Shown: piece after piece, positions 8,681 through 16,344 of the stretch
Layout: each line of letters opens with the position of its first letter
Position numbering within the stretch: the stretch's first letter is position 1
Assembly: GCF_014649375.1 (NCBI RefSeq)
Contig: NZ_BMSX01000002.1
Coordinates: 1 to 64,000 of the forward strand
Reading direction: 5' to 3'
Origin: Streptomyces aurantiogriseus
Lineage (GTDB): Bacteria; Actinomycetota; Actinomycetes; Streptomycetales; Streptomycetaceae
Length of the DNA: 64,000 nt
Translations under genes and position numbers: made by a program
Notes under the pieces: model-generated
What the model saw: only the letters and a program-made list of their open reading frames with translations
Told to the model about the DNA's origin: nothing
The model's database searches: none

Positions 8681-10207
8681 CTACGGTGCACGCAGCGGAC
8701 CGGGCAGCTCCGCCCATTGGTCACCGGCCACCCCGGGCGACAACCGCATCAGCGTCAACGCCTTCACCGGCAGCGGCTCCTCGCACAGCGCGGTGAGGTC
8801 CGCGGTACGCGGCACCTCCCGTACGGCCGCCTCCAGCGCCGCCCCCAGGGCCTCCCCGCTTCCCGCGGTCGACGCCAGCGCGCCCGCCACCAGCGAGCCG
8901 AACAGCTTGCGCCGCAGTGCGCTCACGTCGTCCGTGAGGATCCGCTCCGGCAGCTCGGGCAACGTCCGCAGCGGCAGACCGTGGTGGGCCAGCCGGGCCG
9001 GGCTGACGCGGATGTCGGCGAGGTCGCGGTAGACCAGCCGCAGCGGGGCGCCCGACGCCGACAGCACGACCAGCAGGTTCTGCCCGTGCGCCTCCAACGC
9101 GACGCCCAGCTCCAGCAGCCGCAGCCCGACGGAGAGCGCGAGCCGCGCGAACTCCGCCAGCCACGCGGGGGAGGCGGGCAGTTCGGTGGTGGCGAGGGCC
9201 GCCACCGGTACGACATGCTCACCCGGGCCCGCGTACACGGCCGGCGACTCACGCAACACGGCCGCCAGGTCGGGTGAGTCGGCGGTGGCCGCGCCCCACG
9301 TCCGCGTCATGTGGAGCAGTCCGTCCGTGCGCGCCGCCAAGGTCTCCGCGAACGCCGAGAGGGCCGCCGAGGAGACCACCGAGCCGACGGAGATGTCCCG
9401 CACGGAGGACGTCAGCCGGGCGCTCAACGCCGTCTTCACCTGCGGTCCGTCCGGCACGGCGAGCGTGCGCAGCGACATCAGCGGATGCGCCGCGAGACCC
9501 TCCTCGCACGTCCGCTTGAGCACGTGCGCCGCCTGCCACGGATGCACGGGGATCAACAGCCGCTCCCCGTCCCGCAGCTCCCCGGGCCACTCACCCGCGA
9601 CGAGACACTCCTCACGCGGCACCGGCAGCAGCCCCAGCCGCACCGAGGGCGGCCGGTGCTCCGGTCCGTACGCGAGCTGCTCGGCGACCGAGAAGCCGGG
9701 CCGCGAACGGCAGTTGGGGTGGTACGGATGCCCGTCGACGACCCGCTGCTCCCACTCCCAGTCGTGCGCGGGCCACTCCTTCGAGTGAGGGCCCTGGCCG
9801 GCCCGGGACAGGGCCAACGACGCCACACTGTGGGCGAGTTCGGCCGCGAGGCCCCCGCCGTGCGGCACGGCCAGGTCCGTCATCAGCCGCGCGGGATCGT
9901 CGTACACCACCCCGCCGCCCGCCGCCCCGTCCAGGCGTACGGCGGTCACGTACGCGGCGGTCGCGTACGGGTCGGCGAGCGGGCCGTGCAGGCGGCGGCC
10001 GTCGGTGAGGCGCAGCGCGAGGCCCTCCCGGCCCGGCTCGCGGCGCTCGATCCACGGCAGCGGCTCATGGGCGAGCGCCCGCCACAGCCGCGTCAGCACG
10101 GCCGCGCGGGCGCCGGGCAGCTCGGCCGCGAACCGCGGTCCGAGCGCGGGGCGCACGGTGGCGAGCTCGGCGGCCAGCTCGGCCTCGGCGGTGGGGGGAC
10201 GGTGCAC
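8681..10207 (-). CDS. IucA/IucC-family siderophore synthetase
   Basis: A 508-residue NRPS-independent siderophore (NIS) synthetase. These enzymes adenylate a carboxylate and condense it with an amine or alcohol. Visible landmarks are GHPYHPNCRSRPGFS (nucleotide loop), IPVHPWQA, KTALSARLTSSVRDI, and VALEAHGQNLLV with a downstream YRDLADIRV in the ferric-iron-reductase-like C-terminal part. The GTG start at 10207 is set by GAGGAG 7 bases upstream; the open frame runs much further but loses coding character. It diverges from a second NIS synthetase. No decarboxylase, hydroxylase or transporter lies nearby, so substrates must come from elsewhere. Confidence 0.85.
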   Translation of the reverse strand: MHRPPTAEAELAAELATVRPALGPRFAAELPGARAAVLTRLWRALAHEPLPWIERREPGREGLALRLTDGRRLHGPLADPYATAAYVTAVRLDGAAGGGVVYDDPARLMTDLAVPHGGGLAAELAHSVASLALSRAGQGPHSKEWPAHDWEWEQRVVDGHPYHPNCRSRPGFSVAEQLAYGPEHRPPSVRLGLLPVPREECLVAGEWPGELRDGERLLIPVHPWQAAHVLKRTCEEGLAAHPLMSLRTLAVPDGPQVKTALSARLTSSVRDISVGSVVSSAALSAFAETLAARTDGLLHMTRTWGAATADSPDLAAVLRESPAVYAGPGEHVVPVAALATTELPASPAWLAEFARLALSVGLRLLELGVALEAHGQNLLVVLSASGAPLRLVYRDLADIRVSPARLAHHGLPLRTLPELPERILTDDVSALRRKLFGSLVAGALASTAGSGEALGAALEAAVREVPRTADLTALCEEPLPVKALTLMRLSPGVAGDQWAELPGPLRAP

Positions 10208-10309
10208 GGGCGGGCTCCTCGGGTACGAGTAGGACGTCGGGGCGGGGCCGTGACGCCAGCGATACTGATCATCCCCGCCCGAAAGAACCGTAGGGAACGA
10301 GTACAACGC

Positions 10310-11836
10310 GTGGACCTCATCCCCCCGCCCGCCGAGGCCGTGGCGCCCGCCGACCCCACCGCACGCACCGGCGTCGACGGCCTCGCCGACGCCTACGCGG
10401 CCACGCCGCTGCTGAACTGCCTGCTGCGGGAGGTGGCCGAGCCGCTGCCCGAGCGCGGCGGACGGCTCGTGTACCGGCTGCCCTCCGGCCGCCCGCTGCG
10501 CGTCCGCGGCAACCGGCGCCCCGCCGAGCCCGAGGTCCACGCGGCCGGCGCCTGGCACCGCCTCGACCACGCCGGCCTCGTCACCCTCGTCGCGGAGGAA
10601 CTGCGCCGCCACACCGGCCTCGTCAACCGCGAGCTGCCCGCCGAGATGCTCGACAGCAGGGACGCGGTGGCCGCCCTGCTCACCGCACGCGCGCGTGCCA
10701 CCCCGCCGGCCGACCCCTACCTGCGCTCCGAGCAGTCCCTCGTCACCGGCCACCCCCACCACCCCGCCCCCAAGGCACGCGGCGGCGGCCCGGCCACCGC
10801 CTGGCTGCCGTACGCCCCCGAGGCACACGCCCGCTTCCCGCTCGTCCTTCTCGGCCTGCGCGAGGACCTGGTCGTCGAGGAGGGCGACACCTCCGCCCTC
10901 GACGCGCTCGGCGAGGCACCGCCCGGCTACCGGCTGCTGCCCGCCCATCCCTGGCAGCTCGACCTGGCACGCCGCGCCCTCGCGCCGGCCTTCGCCGACG
11001 GCCGTCTGATCCGGCTCGGCACAACCGCGTACGAGACCTGGCCGACCGCCGCCGTGCGCACGGTGTACGCGCCCGAGCGGGACCTGTTCCTGAAGTTCAG
11101 TCTCGACGTGCGCATCACCAACGACATCCGCCGGCTGTGGCGCCACGACCTGCTGAAACTCCGCCGGACCGACGCGGCCGTCACGAAGGCCTTCGCAGCG
11201 GTCGACGGCCGGGCGGCCTGGCTGAGCGACCGCGGCTACCGCACCGCCGCCTTCGCCTTCGAGGAGCTGGCCGTTCTCGTCCGCGACGGGCTCGGCGACC
11301 ATGTCCTGCCCGGCGCGACCCCCCTGCTCGCCGCGGGCCTCGTGGAGGGCTCCCGGGACAGCCCCCTGGCCGGCGCGGCGGACCCGGCGGCCTGGTGGGA
11401 GGCGTACCTCGCCGCCGTCGTGCCCCCGGCGCTCGCGGCCTTCGCCGGCCACGGCGTCGTCCTCGAGGCCCACCTGCAGAACACGCTGGTCGCCGTCGAC
11501 GCCGACGGCCTCCCCGTGCAGGCCCTGTTCCGGGACGCGGAGGGCGTCAAGCTGCTGCCGGACGTGTCCCGCGCCGCCGGCTGGGAGCGACTGGTGTACT
11601 GCCTGGTCGTCAACCACCTCACCGAGGTCGCCGCAACCCTGGCCGAGTACCACCCCGGCCTGGACCCCTGGCCCGCCGCCCGCCACGAGCTGGACCGGCA
11701 TGACCTCCCCGAGGCTCGTGCCCTGCTCACCGCGCCCACCCTGCCCGGCAAGACCAACCTCCTGCTGCGCTGGACCGGCGCGGACGGCGCCGACGCCCGC
11801 TATCTGCCCCTCCCGAACCCCCTGGCCTGTACATGA
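10310..11836 (+). CDS. IucA/IucC-family siderophore synthetase
   Basis: A second NIS synthetase of about 508 residues. Landmarks are GHPHHPAPKARGG, LLPAHPWQLD, LKFSLDVRITNDIRR and VVLEAHLQNTLVAVD followed by LFRDAEGVKLLPD, all intact, so it should be active. GTG at 10310 is chosen by similarity in length to its neighbour; an in-frame GTG at 10250 is an alternative. It is transcribed away from the other synthetase; about 100 bases separate them. I looked for the 19-bp iron-box palindrome used by DmdR repressors between them and did not see one. Two complementary NIS enzymes suggest a citrate- or dicarboxylate-based siderophore, which is inference. Confidence 0.85.
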   Translation: MDLIPPPAEAVAPADPTARTGVDGLADAYAATPLLNCLLREVAEPLPERGGRLVYRLPSGRPLRVRGNRRPAEPEVHAAGAWHRLDHAGLVTLVAEELRRHTGLVNRELPAEMLDSRDAVAALLTARARATPPADPYLRSEQSLVTGHPHHPAPKARGGGPATAWLPYAPEAHARFPLVLLGLREDLVVEEGDTSALDALGEAPPGYRLLPAHPWQLDLARRALAPAFADGRLIRLGTTAYETWPTAAVRTVYAPERDLFLKFSLDVRITNDIRRLWRHDLLKLRRTDAAVTKAFAAVDGRAAWLSDRGYRTAAFAFEELAVLVRDGLGDHVLPGATPLLAAGLVEGSRDSPLAGAADPAAWWEAYLAAVVPPALAAFAGHGVVLEAHLQNTLVAVDADGLPVQALFRDAEGVKLLPDVSRAAGWERLVYCLVVNHLTEVAATLAEYHPGLDPWPAARHELDRHDLPEARALLTAPTLPGKTNLLLRWTGADGADARYLPLPNPLACT

Positions 11837-12203
11837 TCTGCGCTCGCGCTGCACGCCCGTGGACCTCGGCGCTCGGGCGCAGTGGCGGTGCGCGCTCACG
11901 GACGTCACCGCGGCCGGTGGATTGCTCACGTGTGCACGCCCGATATCGCGCGCTCGGGAGCGCGGCCCTTTCCGCGGGTCGGGCGTCCTGCGCGCTACTT
12001 CCGGGCCCCGGCCCTTTCTGCCGTTGCTTGTCGATGGCTGCCGTCTGCGGTGTCCGCGCGGGCGGCGAGCTCTGCTGTCGAACGGACGTGAACGCTCGTC
12101 GGGCGACCGATCGTTCAGGATCGTGCTGCCCGCGCGGCTCCGGCATTGTGCCGACGCGCTCGCGATGTGAGTGCGGTGCCGTTGCGGGCTCGTGGCCCGG
12201 TGG
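11837..12203. other. intergenic region without recognised content
   Basis: This 367-base gap separates the converging siderophore synthetase and DUF2267 genes. Open frames exist on both strands only because of high G+C; their translations are Arg/Ala/Ser/Cys-rich and lack family motifs. I see no strong hairpin, repeat or RNA signal. Confidence 0.6.
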
Positions 12204-12599
12204 TCACTTCGGCTGGGGGTGGCCGAAGAGCAGGTCGTAGCCATCGGGGAGCTGGATCAGGATCCGGTTCATCAGGTCTTCGCCTGCGGTGTCGGCCACG
12301 ACGCTGAGCACGGCGCTGACATCCCACGTGGCGGTCTTCTCCGTCGCGCCTTCGATCCAGGCCGCGGTTGCCCGGATGAACCGCTCGGGCGGAAGAGGCT
12401 CGTGTGCCTGGAGCGGGTTGAGCAGTACCAGCGCCATCGTCTCGGGGAGCCGGGCGGCCAGCTCGGCCCGCGCCTCGCCCACGAGATGCGCGCCCAGCAG
12501 GGCGAGGACGACGCGGGAAGCCCGTTCCGCCTCCTCCCGTGAGGGATATTCGCCACGTTCCTGGACCGCGGACAAAAACGCGTCCCACTGCATACGCAT
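12204..12599 (-). CDS. DUF2267-family protein
   Basis: A 131-residue helical protein typical of DUF2267: paired helices with AERASRVVLALLGAHLVGEARAELAARLPE in the first half and RATAAWIEGATEKTATWDVSAVLSVVA in the second. Family members are found beside CBS and other general-stress genes in actinobacteria, which fits this neighbourhood. ATG at 12599 is supported by GGGAGGA about 4 bases upstream. The biochemical role of the family is unknown; it is probably cytoplasmic. A RelE-like small gene lies just upstream on the same strand. Confidence 0.8.
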   Translation of the reverse strand: MRMQWDAFLSAVQERGEYPSREEAERASRVVLALLGAHLVGEARAELAARLPETMALVLLNPLQAHEPLPPERFIRATAAWIEGATEKTATWDVSAVLSVVADTAGEDLMNRILIQLPDGYDLLFGHPQPK

Positions 12600-12646
12600 G
12601 ATGTCCTCCCGGGCAGACGGCCACGACTGTGGCTGCGGAGGTGATG

Positions 12647-12859
12647 TCACCGAGCACAGCCGACGTCCAGCACTTCGATCACGTCTCCGTGGAGGGTGTA
12701 CACGAGCCAGCACCACTCACCGAACGCTGCGGCCAGTTCCGTGACCTGGATCTTCGGTTCCTCGGCCACAGACGCGATGAGTGTGATGATCTCCTCGTGC
12801 ACGGTGTCCGGGACGTCGAACAGTGCGTTGGCGGCCCGCTGGACCAGTTCGACTTTCAT
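12647..12859 (-). CDS. small RelE/ParE-like protein
   Basis: A 70-residue protein with start ATG 12859 behind GGGGGG. Its layout matches the RelE/ParE toxin fold: a helix with VQRAANALFDVPDTVHEEIITLIASVAEEP, then strands EWCWLVYTLHGDVIEVLDVGCAR like the RVVYxVDDDxVxVLxVGHR strands of RelE. The usual basic catalytic residues are largely missing: the terminal GHR-type motif reads GCAR and the strand before has W and L in place of R. Either it is an inactive or diverged toxin, or a different small protein with the same fold. No antitoxin-like gene adjoins it. This is a fold guess from pattern only. Confidence 0.55.
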   Translation of the reverse strand: MKVELVQRAANALFDVPDTVHEEIITLIASVAEEPKIQVTELAAAFGEWCWLVYTLHGDVIEVLDVGCAR

Positions 12860-13032
12860 GTCGCCCCCCGCGGACGGCAGGAGCAGCACGGTACGAAAGC
12901 TGTGCACTAGACACGATAAATCCTTGACCGCAGCCGAGACCTGTCGCACGTGAGCGTCCTGGCCGACCGGGTATCCGGTCGACGTCCGAAACCGCCGGGG
13001 GGATCCCCCACTGTCCGGGCGAGGAGGATTCG

Positions 13033-13608
13033 ATGGCTCAGCAGGTTCGGGAAGTCATGACGAGAGACCCGGTCGGGGTAGCGCCGCAGACGCCGTTGGT
13101 CGAGGTGGCGCGCCGTATGCGGGATGAGAACATCGGCGACGTCCTGGTCATCGAGGACGACCACCTGCGCGGTGTGGTCACCGACAGGGACCTGGTGGTG
13201 CGGGGTCTTGCCGAGGGCGCCGACATCAGCAGCAAACCGGTGCAGGAGGTCTGCAGCACGGAGACGGTCACGGTCTCTCCGGACGACGACGTGGACCGCG
13301 CGATCCAGCTGATGCGGGAGCGGGCGATACGCCGGCTGCCGGTCGTGGAGGAGGACCGGCCGGTGGGCGTCATCTCGCTGGGCGACCTCGCCGTCGAACG
13401 TGACCCGCACTCGGCGCTCGGCGACATCAGCGCCGCCGATCCGAACCAGAGAGGCACCTGCCGCCGATCAGCCGTGTCGGATTCCAGGTCACCTACGTGG
13501 CGGGCGGGCTTCCTCACAACGCCCGCCCGCCGGTTCTTTGCGGGCACCCCACCCCGCCCGCCGCGCCGCGGCTACCGCTGCGGGACGGCGAGTTCACGGC
13601 CGCGGTAG
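13033..13608 (+). CDS. CBS-domain pair protein
   Basis: Two CBS motifs form one Bateman module: residues about 7-60 (VREVMTRDPVGVAPQTPL, DENIGDVLVIEDDHLRGVVTDRDLV) and 70-125 (VTVSPDDDVDRAIQLM, RAIRRLPVVEEDRPVGVISLGDLA). Such modules bind adenine nucleotides and are common general-stress proteins in Streptomyces. ATG 13033 has AGGAGGA upstream. The family usually ends soon after the DISAADPN motif, near residue 140. Here the frame runs 50 residues further, through a strong hairpin and into the 3' end of the opposing gene, so the normal stop may be lost. A real polypeptide of about 140 residues is likely functional. Confidence 0.8.
   Translation: MAQQVREVMTRDPVGVAPQTPLVEVARRMRDENIGDVLVIEDDHLRGVVTDRDLVVRGLAEGADISSKPVQEVCSTETVTVSPDDDVDRAIQLMRERAIRRLPVVEEDRPVGVISLGDLAVERDPHSALGDISAADPNQRGTCRRSAVSDSRSPTWRAGFLTTPARRFFAGTPPRPPRRGYRCGTASSRPR
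13499..13531 (+). terminator. hairpin inside the extended CBS frame
   Basis: GGCGGGCGGGC (13499-13509) pairs perfectly with 13521-13531 across an 11-base loop and is followed by GGTTCTTTG. It has the form of the intrinsic terminator of the CBS gene, although the open frame currently continues through it. Confidence 0.6.
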
Positions 13609-13868
13609 AAGCCTTCCCGCTCTTCGGCGACGTAGGGGGCCATCGCCGCGCGCCGCTGCGCCTCGGGCTCCGAGGTCCGCCAGGAGTCGCATGCTTCTCT
13701 GGAGTCCCAGAAGGACACCCCTGTGATCTCCTGTCCGTCCTCTGACCAGTACGCGAACGCGCGGCGCAGACCCTTCGGGTACGGATCCGGTCGCCATGCC
13801 CTCTCGAAATCCTCCAGGGTGCCCGGCCGAAGGCGGCGCGTGGTCACCCAGACGAACTGCTCCTCCAC
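13572..13868 (-). CDS. ABM-like dimeric alpha/beta-barrel protein
   Basis: A 98-residue protein of the ferredoxin-like dimeric alpha/beta barrel type (antibiotic biosynthesis monooxygenase superfamily): VEEQFVWVTTRRLRPGTLEDF, then RRAFAYWSEDGQEITGVSFWDSREACDSW and EREGFYRGREL. The GTG start at 13868 has GAGGAG 6 bases before it. Proteins of this kind are often stand-alone and bind small aromatics or haem, but no substrate can be named here. It converges with the CBS gene, and the 3' ends of the two frames overlap by 37 bases, which is unusual and follows from the CBS extension. Confidence 0.7.
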   Translation of the reverse strand: MEEQFVWVTTRRLRPGTLEDFERAWRPDPYPKGLRRAFAYWSEDGQEITGVSFWDSREACDSWRTSEPEAQRRAAMAPYVAEEREGFYRGRELAVPQR

Positions 13869-14059
13869 CGCAGCCTCCTCTGCCACGCCGGTTCGGCCTG
13901 CCGACCCCTCTTGGATCACCGTAGGTCCAAGACGCCACCTCCGCCTGCCCAGCGATCGCGATCGGCCGAGCAGGGCCACGACCCGCGTGCGTGGACGTCT
14001 GCCTGCGGGTGGCCGCGGCCGGGATGCAGATGCTGCCGGCCGCGGGGGAGGCTGGTGCC

Positions 14060-14272
14060 ATGTCTGAGCGCCGTGTGATCGTCTTCCCGCCGTCCGAGAC
14101 CGGAGGCCGCCAGGTGCGCCTCGACGGAGACGTTCTCGGCACCGCGTACAGCCTGCACGACCTGACCGTCTTCCTGCGGAACGCCGGCCTGCCGCACTGG
14201 GACGAGGTGGACGTTGCCGAGTCGGGTCTTGTCGAGTGGCACGGGGGAGGGCCGGAGGTGTGGAAGCCGTGA
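14060..14272 (+). CDS. small conserved hypothetical protein
   Basis: A 70-residue protein (MSERRVIVFPPSETGGRQV...) with a clear GGGGGAGG site about 7 bases before ATG 14060 and normal codon bias. The pattern of RVIVFPP, RQVRLDGDVLGTAYSLHDLTVFLR and SGLVEWHGGGPEVW suggests a small mixed alpha/beta fold. I recognise it as the kind of small protein often found near stress genes in Streptomyces but can give no function. The upstream monooxygenase-fold gene is divergent. Confidence 0.65.
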   Translation: MSERRVIVFPPSETGGRQVRLDGDVLGTAYSLHDLTVFLRNAGLPHWDEVDVAESGLVEWHGGGPEVWKP

Positions 14273-14337
14273 ACGACAACGGCGTGGCACCTGGCTGCCA
14301 CCGGGTGAGACGGTCCCGCGACGGTCGACGGACGCTG

Positions 14338-14529
14338 TCATCCACGTGAGCGATGCCAAGCCAGGATGGCCGAGGTCCAGATCATGCCGACCATCTGCTG
14401 GGCGGTCGCCTCACCGGCTCCTTGGTCCATGTTGTTCGGCGCTGGTTCCACCGGCCGGGCGGGTGGGGCTGCGGGCGCGGCGCCCTGCGGCAGACCGGCA
14501 GCCAGGCAGGGGACCGGGGACTCCCTCAC
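14338..14529 (-). CDS. possible small protein, weak
   Basis: A 63-residue frame with a GTG start preceded by AAAGGAG at a spacing of about 9 bases. The N-terminal half is Pro/Ala-rich and the C-terminal end (AQQMVGMIWTSAILAWHRSRG) is amphipathic or hydrophobic, so it could be a small membrane-associated protein. It is the only candidate in a 620-base stretch (14273-14892) that otherwise holds degraded-looking sequence with no family match on either strand. I give it low weight because only the ribosome site supports it. Confidence 0.3.
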   Translation of the reverse strand: MRESPVPCLAAGLPQGAAPAAPPARPVEPAPNNMDQGAGEATAQQMVGMIWTSAILAWHRSRG

Positions 14530-14892
14530 CGCATGCTTCTCCTTTGATCACAGTCGGCGTCGGCGGCGTTCCGGACGGCGGACCCAGCTGCTGTTGCAGG
14601 CCCTCGCCGTGCGGCGGTGGCACATTAACCGCCCTGGCTCACTCCGCCCGGCACGGACGGCATCGTGGCCCGGAGCGATTCACCCGATCGACCGAGCGGG
14701 ATGCCGGCGCTCGCAGCGCCAGCCGGCCGGGCGACGCTGCGGATGTCGGCGGGGCAGCCGTTGCGGGTGTCGGCCGGGCAGCCGTTGCCTTGCTCACGGG
14801 GCGATCTTCGGGCTGCTCGTTGAGGATGGCTCGGGGCCCGATCGCAGGAAGAGTCCGGTTGCGACGGCCCGCCGACAGCGAGGGAGTCTTTG

Positions 14893-15840
14893 ATGGCAGT
14901 GACGACGAACGCGCTCATTCCGGCGTTGGAAGACGTCCGTCAGGCCCACGCAGCGGTCCTCGACCGTTTCCGGTCCGATGTGAACGTCACTCCTGTCGGC
15001 CCGCACCGGTCGGCACTGGAAGACCACATGGCGGCCACGCAGGAGCACATCGCCCGCATTGACGACCGTCTCCGCGTCCTGCGCCCCCGTCGCCCCCTGC
15101 AGGACACGATCCAGTCGGTCGGGCTCCTTGCCCGCGACGCCGTCCGGCTGACCCGGCTGCCCTGGGAGATCGGCGCACTGATCGCCGCCGAGGCCATGCG
15201 CGGTCGGCAGTCGGCCGGCGAGCGCCGCTTGCTGAGGAACGCCGAGGACGAGTACGCGATCACCGCGCGGGCGGTGGCAGCCTGCCGGGCCGGTCAGAGC
15301 ATTGCCGAAGGGGCCCGCGACCGGGCTGCCGCCGACCTGTTCGAGGCGCTGCTGCGCCAGGACGAGGAACTGCTGCGACGGCTTCAGGACAGCCTTGCCG
15401 AACACGCCGCGGCCGTTGCGGCAGAAGCCGACGGCGGTCGTCGTCCAGCCGCCGAAGGCGGGCCGGACGAGGAGGCCGCGCGCGCGGCCGACGAGACACC
15501 GGGCGCGGTCACCCGGGCCGAGGATCTGCCGGTATCCGGCTATGAGCAGCTCGGGGTCAGCGACATCACCGGTCAACTGCGCATGCTGTCCCAGGCGGAT
15601 CTCACCGTCATCGAGGGCTACGAGCGAGCGCATGCCCACCGGCCCGAGATCCTCAACACCATCGAGCGGCTGCGCGGTAGCCAGCCCTGGCCCGTCTACG
15701 ACGACATGACGACCGAGCAGATCAAAGCCCGCCTCCACAGCGCCGACCCCGTCGTGGCCGGGCAGGTGCTGGAGTACGAGCGCGACCATCGTCGGCGCAC
15801 TGCGGTCATCACTGCCGCCGAGGCGCGCATCGCCCTGTGA
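14893..15840 (+). CDS. conserved helical stress-associated protein
   Basis: A 315-residue, largely helical protein. Residues 1-160 form long amphipathic helices (ALEDVRQAHAAVLDRF, DDRLRVLRPRR, ARDRAAADLFEALLRQDEELLRRL), resembling ferritin-like or DUF892-type bundles. An acidic Ala/Glu linker follows. The C terminus has two copies of a short helical hairpin (YEQLGVSDITGQLRMLSQADLTVIEGYERAH...HRPEILNTIERLRG, then PWPVYDDMTTEQIKARL). That motif recurs in actinobacterial stress proteins, where it is thought to mediate protein contacts. ATG 14893 is used; TTG 14890 directly precedes it. No metal ligands are obvious, so the ferritin-like comparison is only about shape. Confidence 0.65.
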   Translation: MAVTTNALIPALEDVRQAHAAVLDRFRSDVNVTPVGPHRSALEDHMAATQEHIARIDDRLRVLRPRRPLQDTIQSVGLLARDAVRLTRLPWEIGALIAAEAMRGRQSAGERRLLRNAEDEYAITARAVAACRAGQSIAEGARDRAAADLFEALLRQDEELLRRLQDSLAEHAAAVAAEADGGRRPAAEGGPDEEAARAADETPGAVTRAEDLPVSGYEQLGVSDITGQLRMLSQADLTVIEGYERAHAHRPEILNTIERLRGSQPWPVYDDMTTEQIKARLHSADPVVAGQVLEYERDHRRRTAVITAAEARIAL

Positions 15841-16344
15841 CGATGGGTACCCCCTCCGTCGGACAGCGCGTGAGCAGCCGCTGTCCGCAGCGGGCGGCAC
15901 CTGGGGGACGGAACACCGCCGGCGTGAACCGCGTCAGAGCCACGAATCCGTCTCGAGCGAGGTGGCGGGCGCGCTGACCGACCTGGTCGGCGGCCACCTC
16001 CCGGTCGCCGCGATGGACACCGCCAAGGACTCGCTGGGCGGCGGCCTCGCCGTCGCCCAGCAGGTCGCGAAGAGGCCGCAAGGCGGAGCCCAGCAGGCCC
16101 AGGCCCTGGTCGACGCGGTCATGCTGGAAGCAGGGGAGGCCGTGGCTACTATGCTCACTTCATGCCGGAGGCCGGAACCAAGGGGCGCGCCGCCGTTGAC
16201 GGGCTGCTGGGGAGACAGGGAGACGAGCATGCCGGTCGCTACCCCCAGATTCTCCCCAGGACTGATCGTGGACGTTTCGCCGGATTGCACCGCGTGGGAG
16301 CTGACCGTGGGATATAAGGTAATCAGGCTGTGAGGCCTTGGAAG
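15841..16344 (+). pseudogene. MFS drug-efflux transporter remnant in gap
   Basis: Within this 500-base gap the frame from 15962 reads VAGALTDLVGGHLPVA, DTAKDSLGGGLAVAQQ and AQQAQALVDA up to about 16150. This is the order of motifs near the C terminus of 14-helix (DHA2/QacA-type) efflux pumps, where the SLGGALAVAQ segment precedes ALVDAAREAF. The frame then goes on without transporter character. It is a small C-terminal relic, probably left by a deletion. Nothing else recognisable lies in the gap. Confidence 0.45.

Noticed and set aside
10208..10309. Iron-box operator between the siderophore synthetases
   Set aside because: I looked for the 19-base TTAGGTTAGGCTAACCTAA-type palindrome and found no match, so iron control is not annotated.
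8681..12244. A 1187-codon minus frame as a long siderophore synthetase
   Set aside because: The synthetase begins at GTG 10207 with its own GAGGAG; the upstream part is antisense to the second synthetase.
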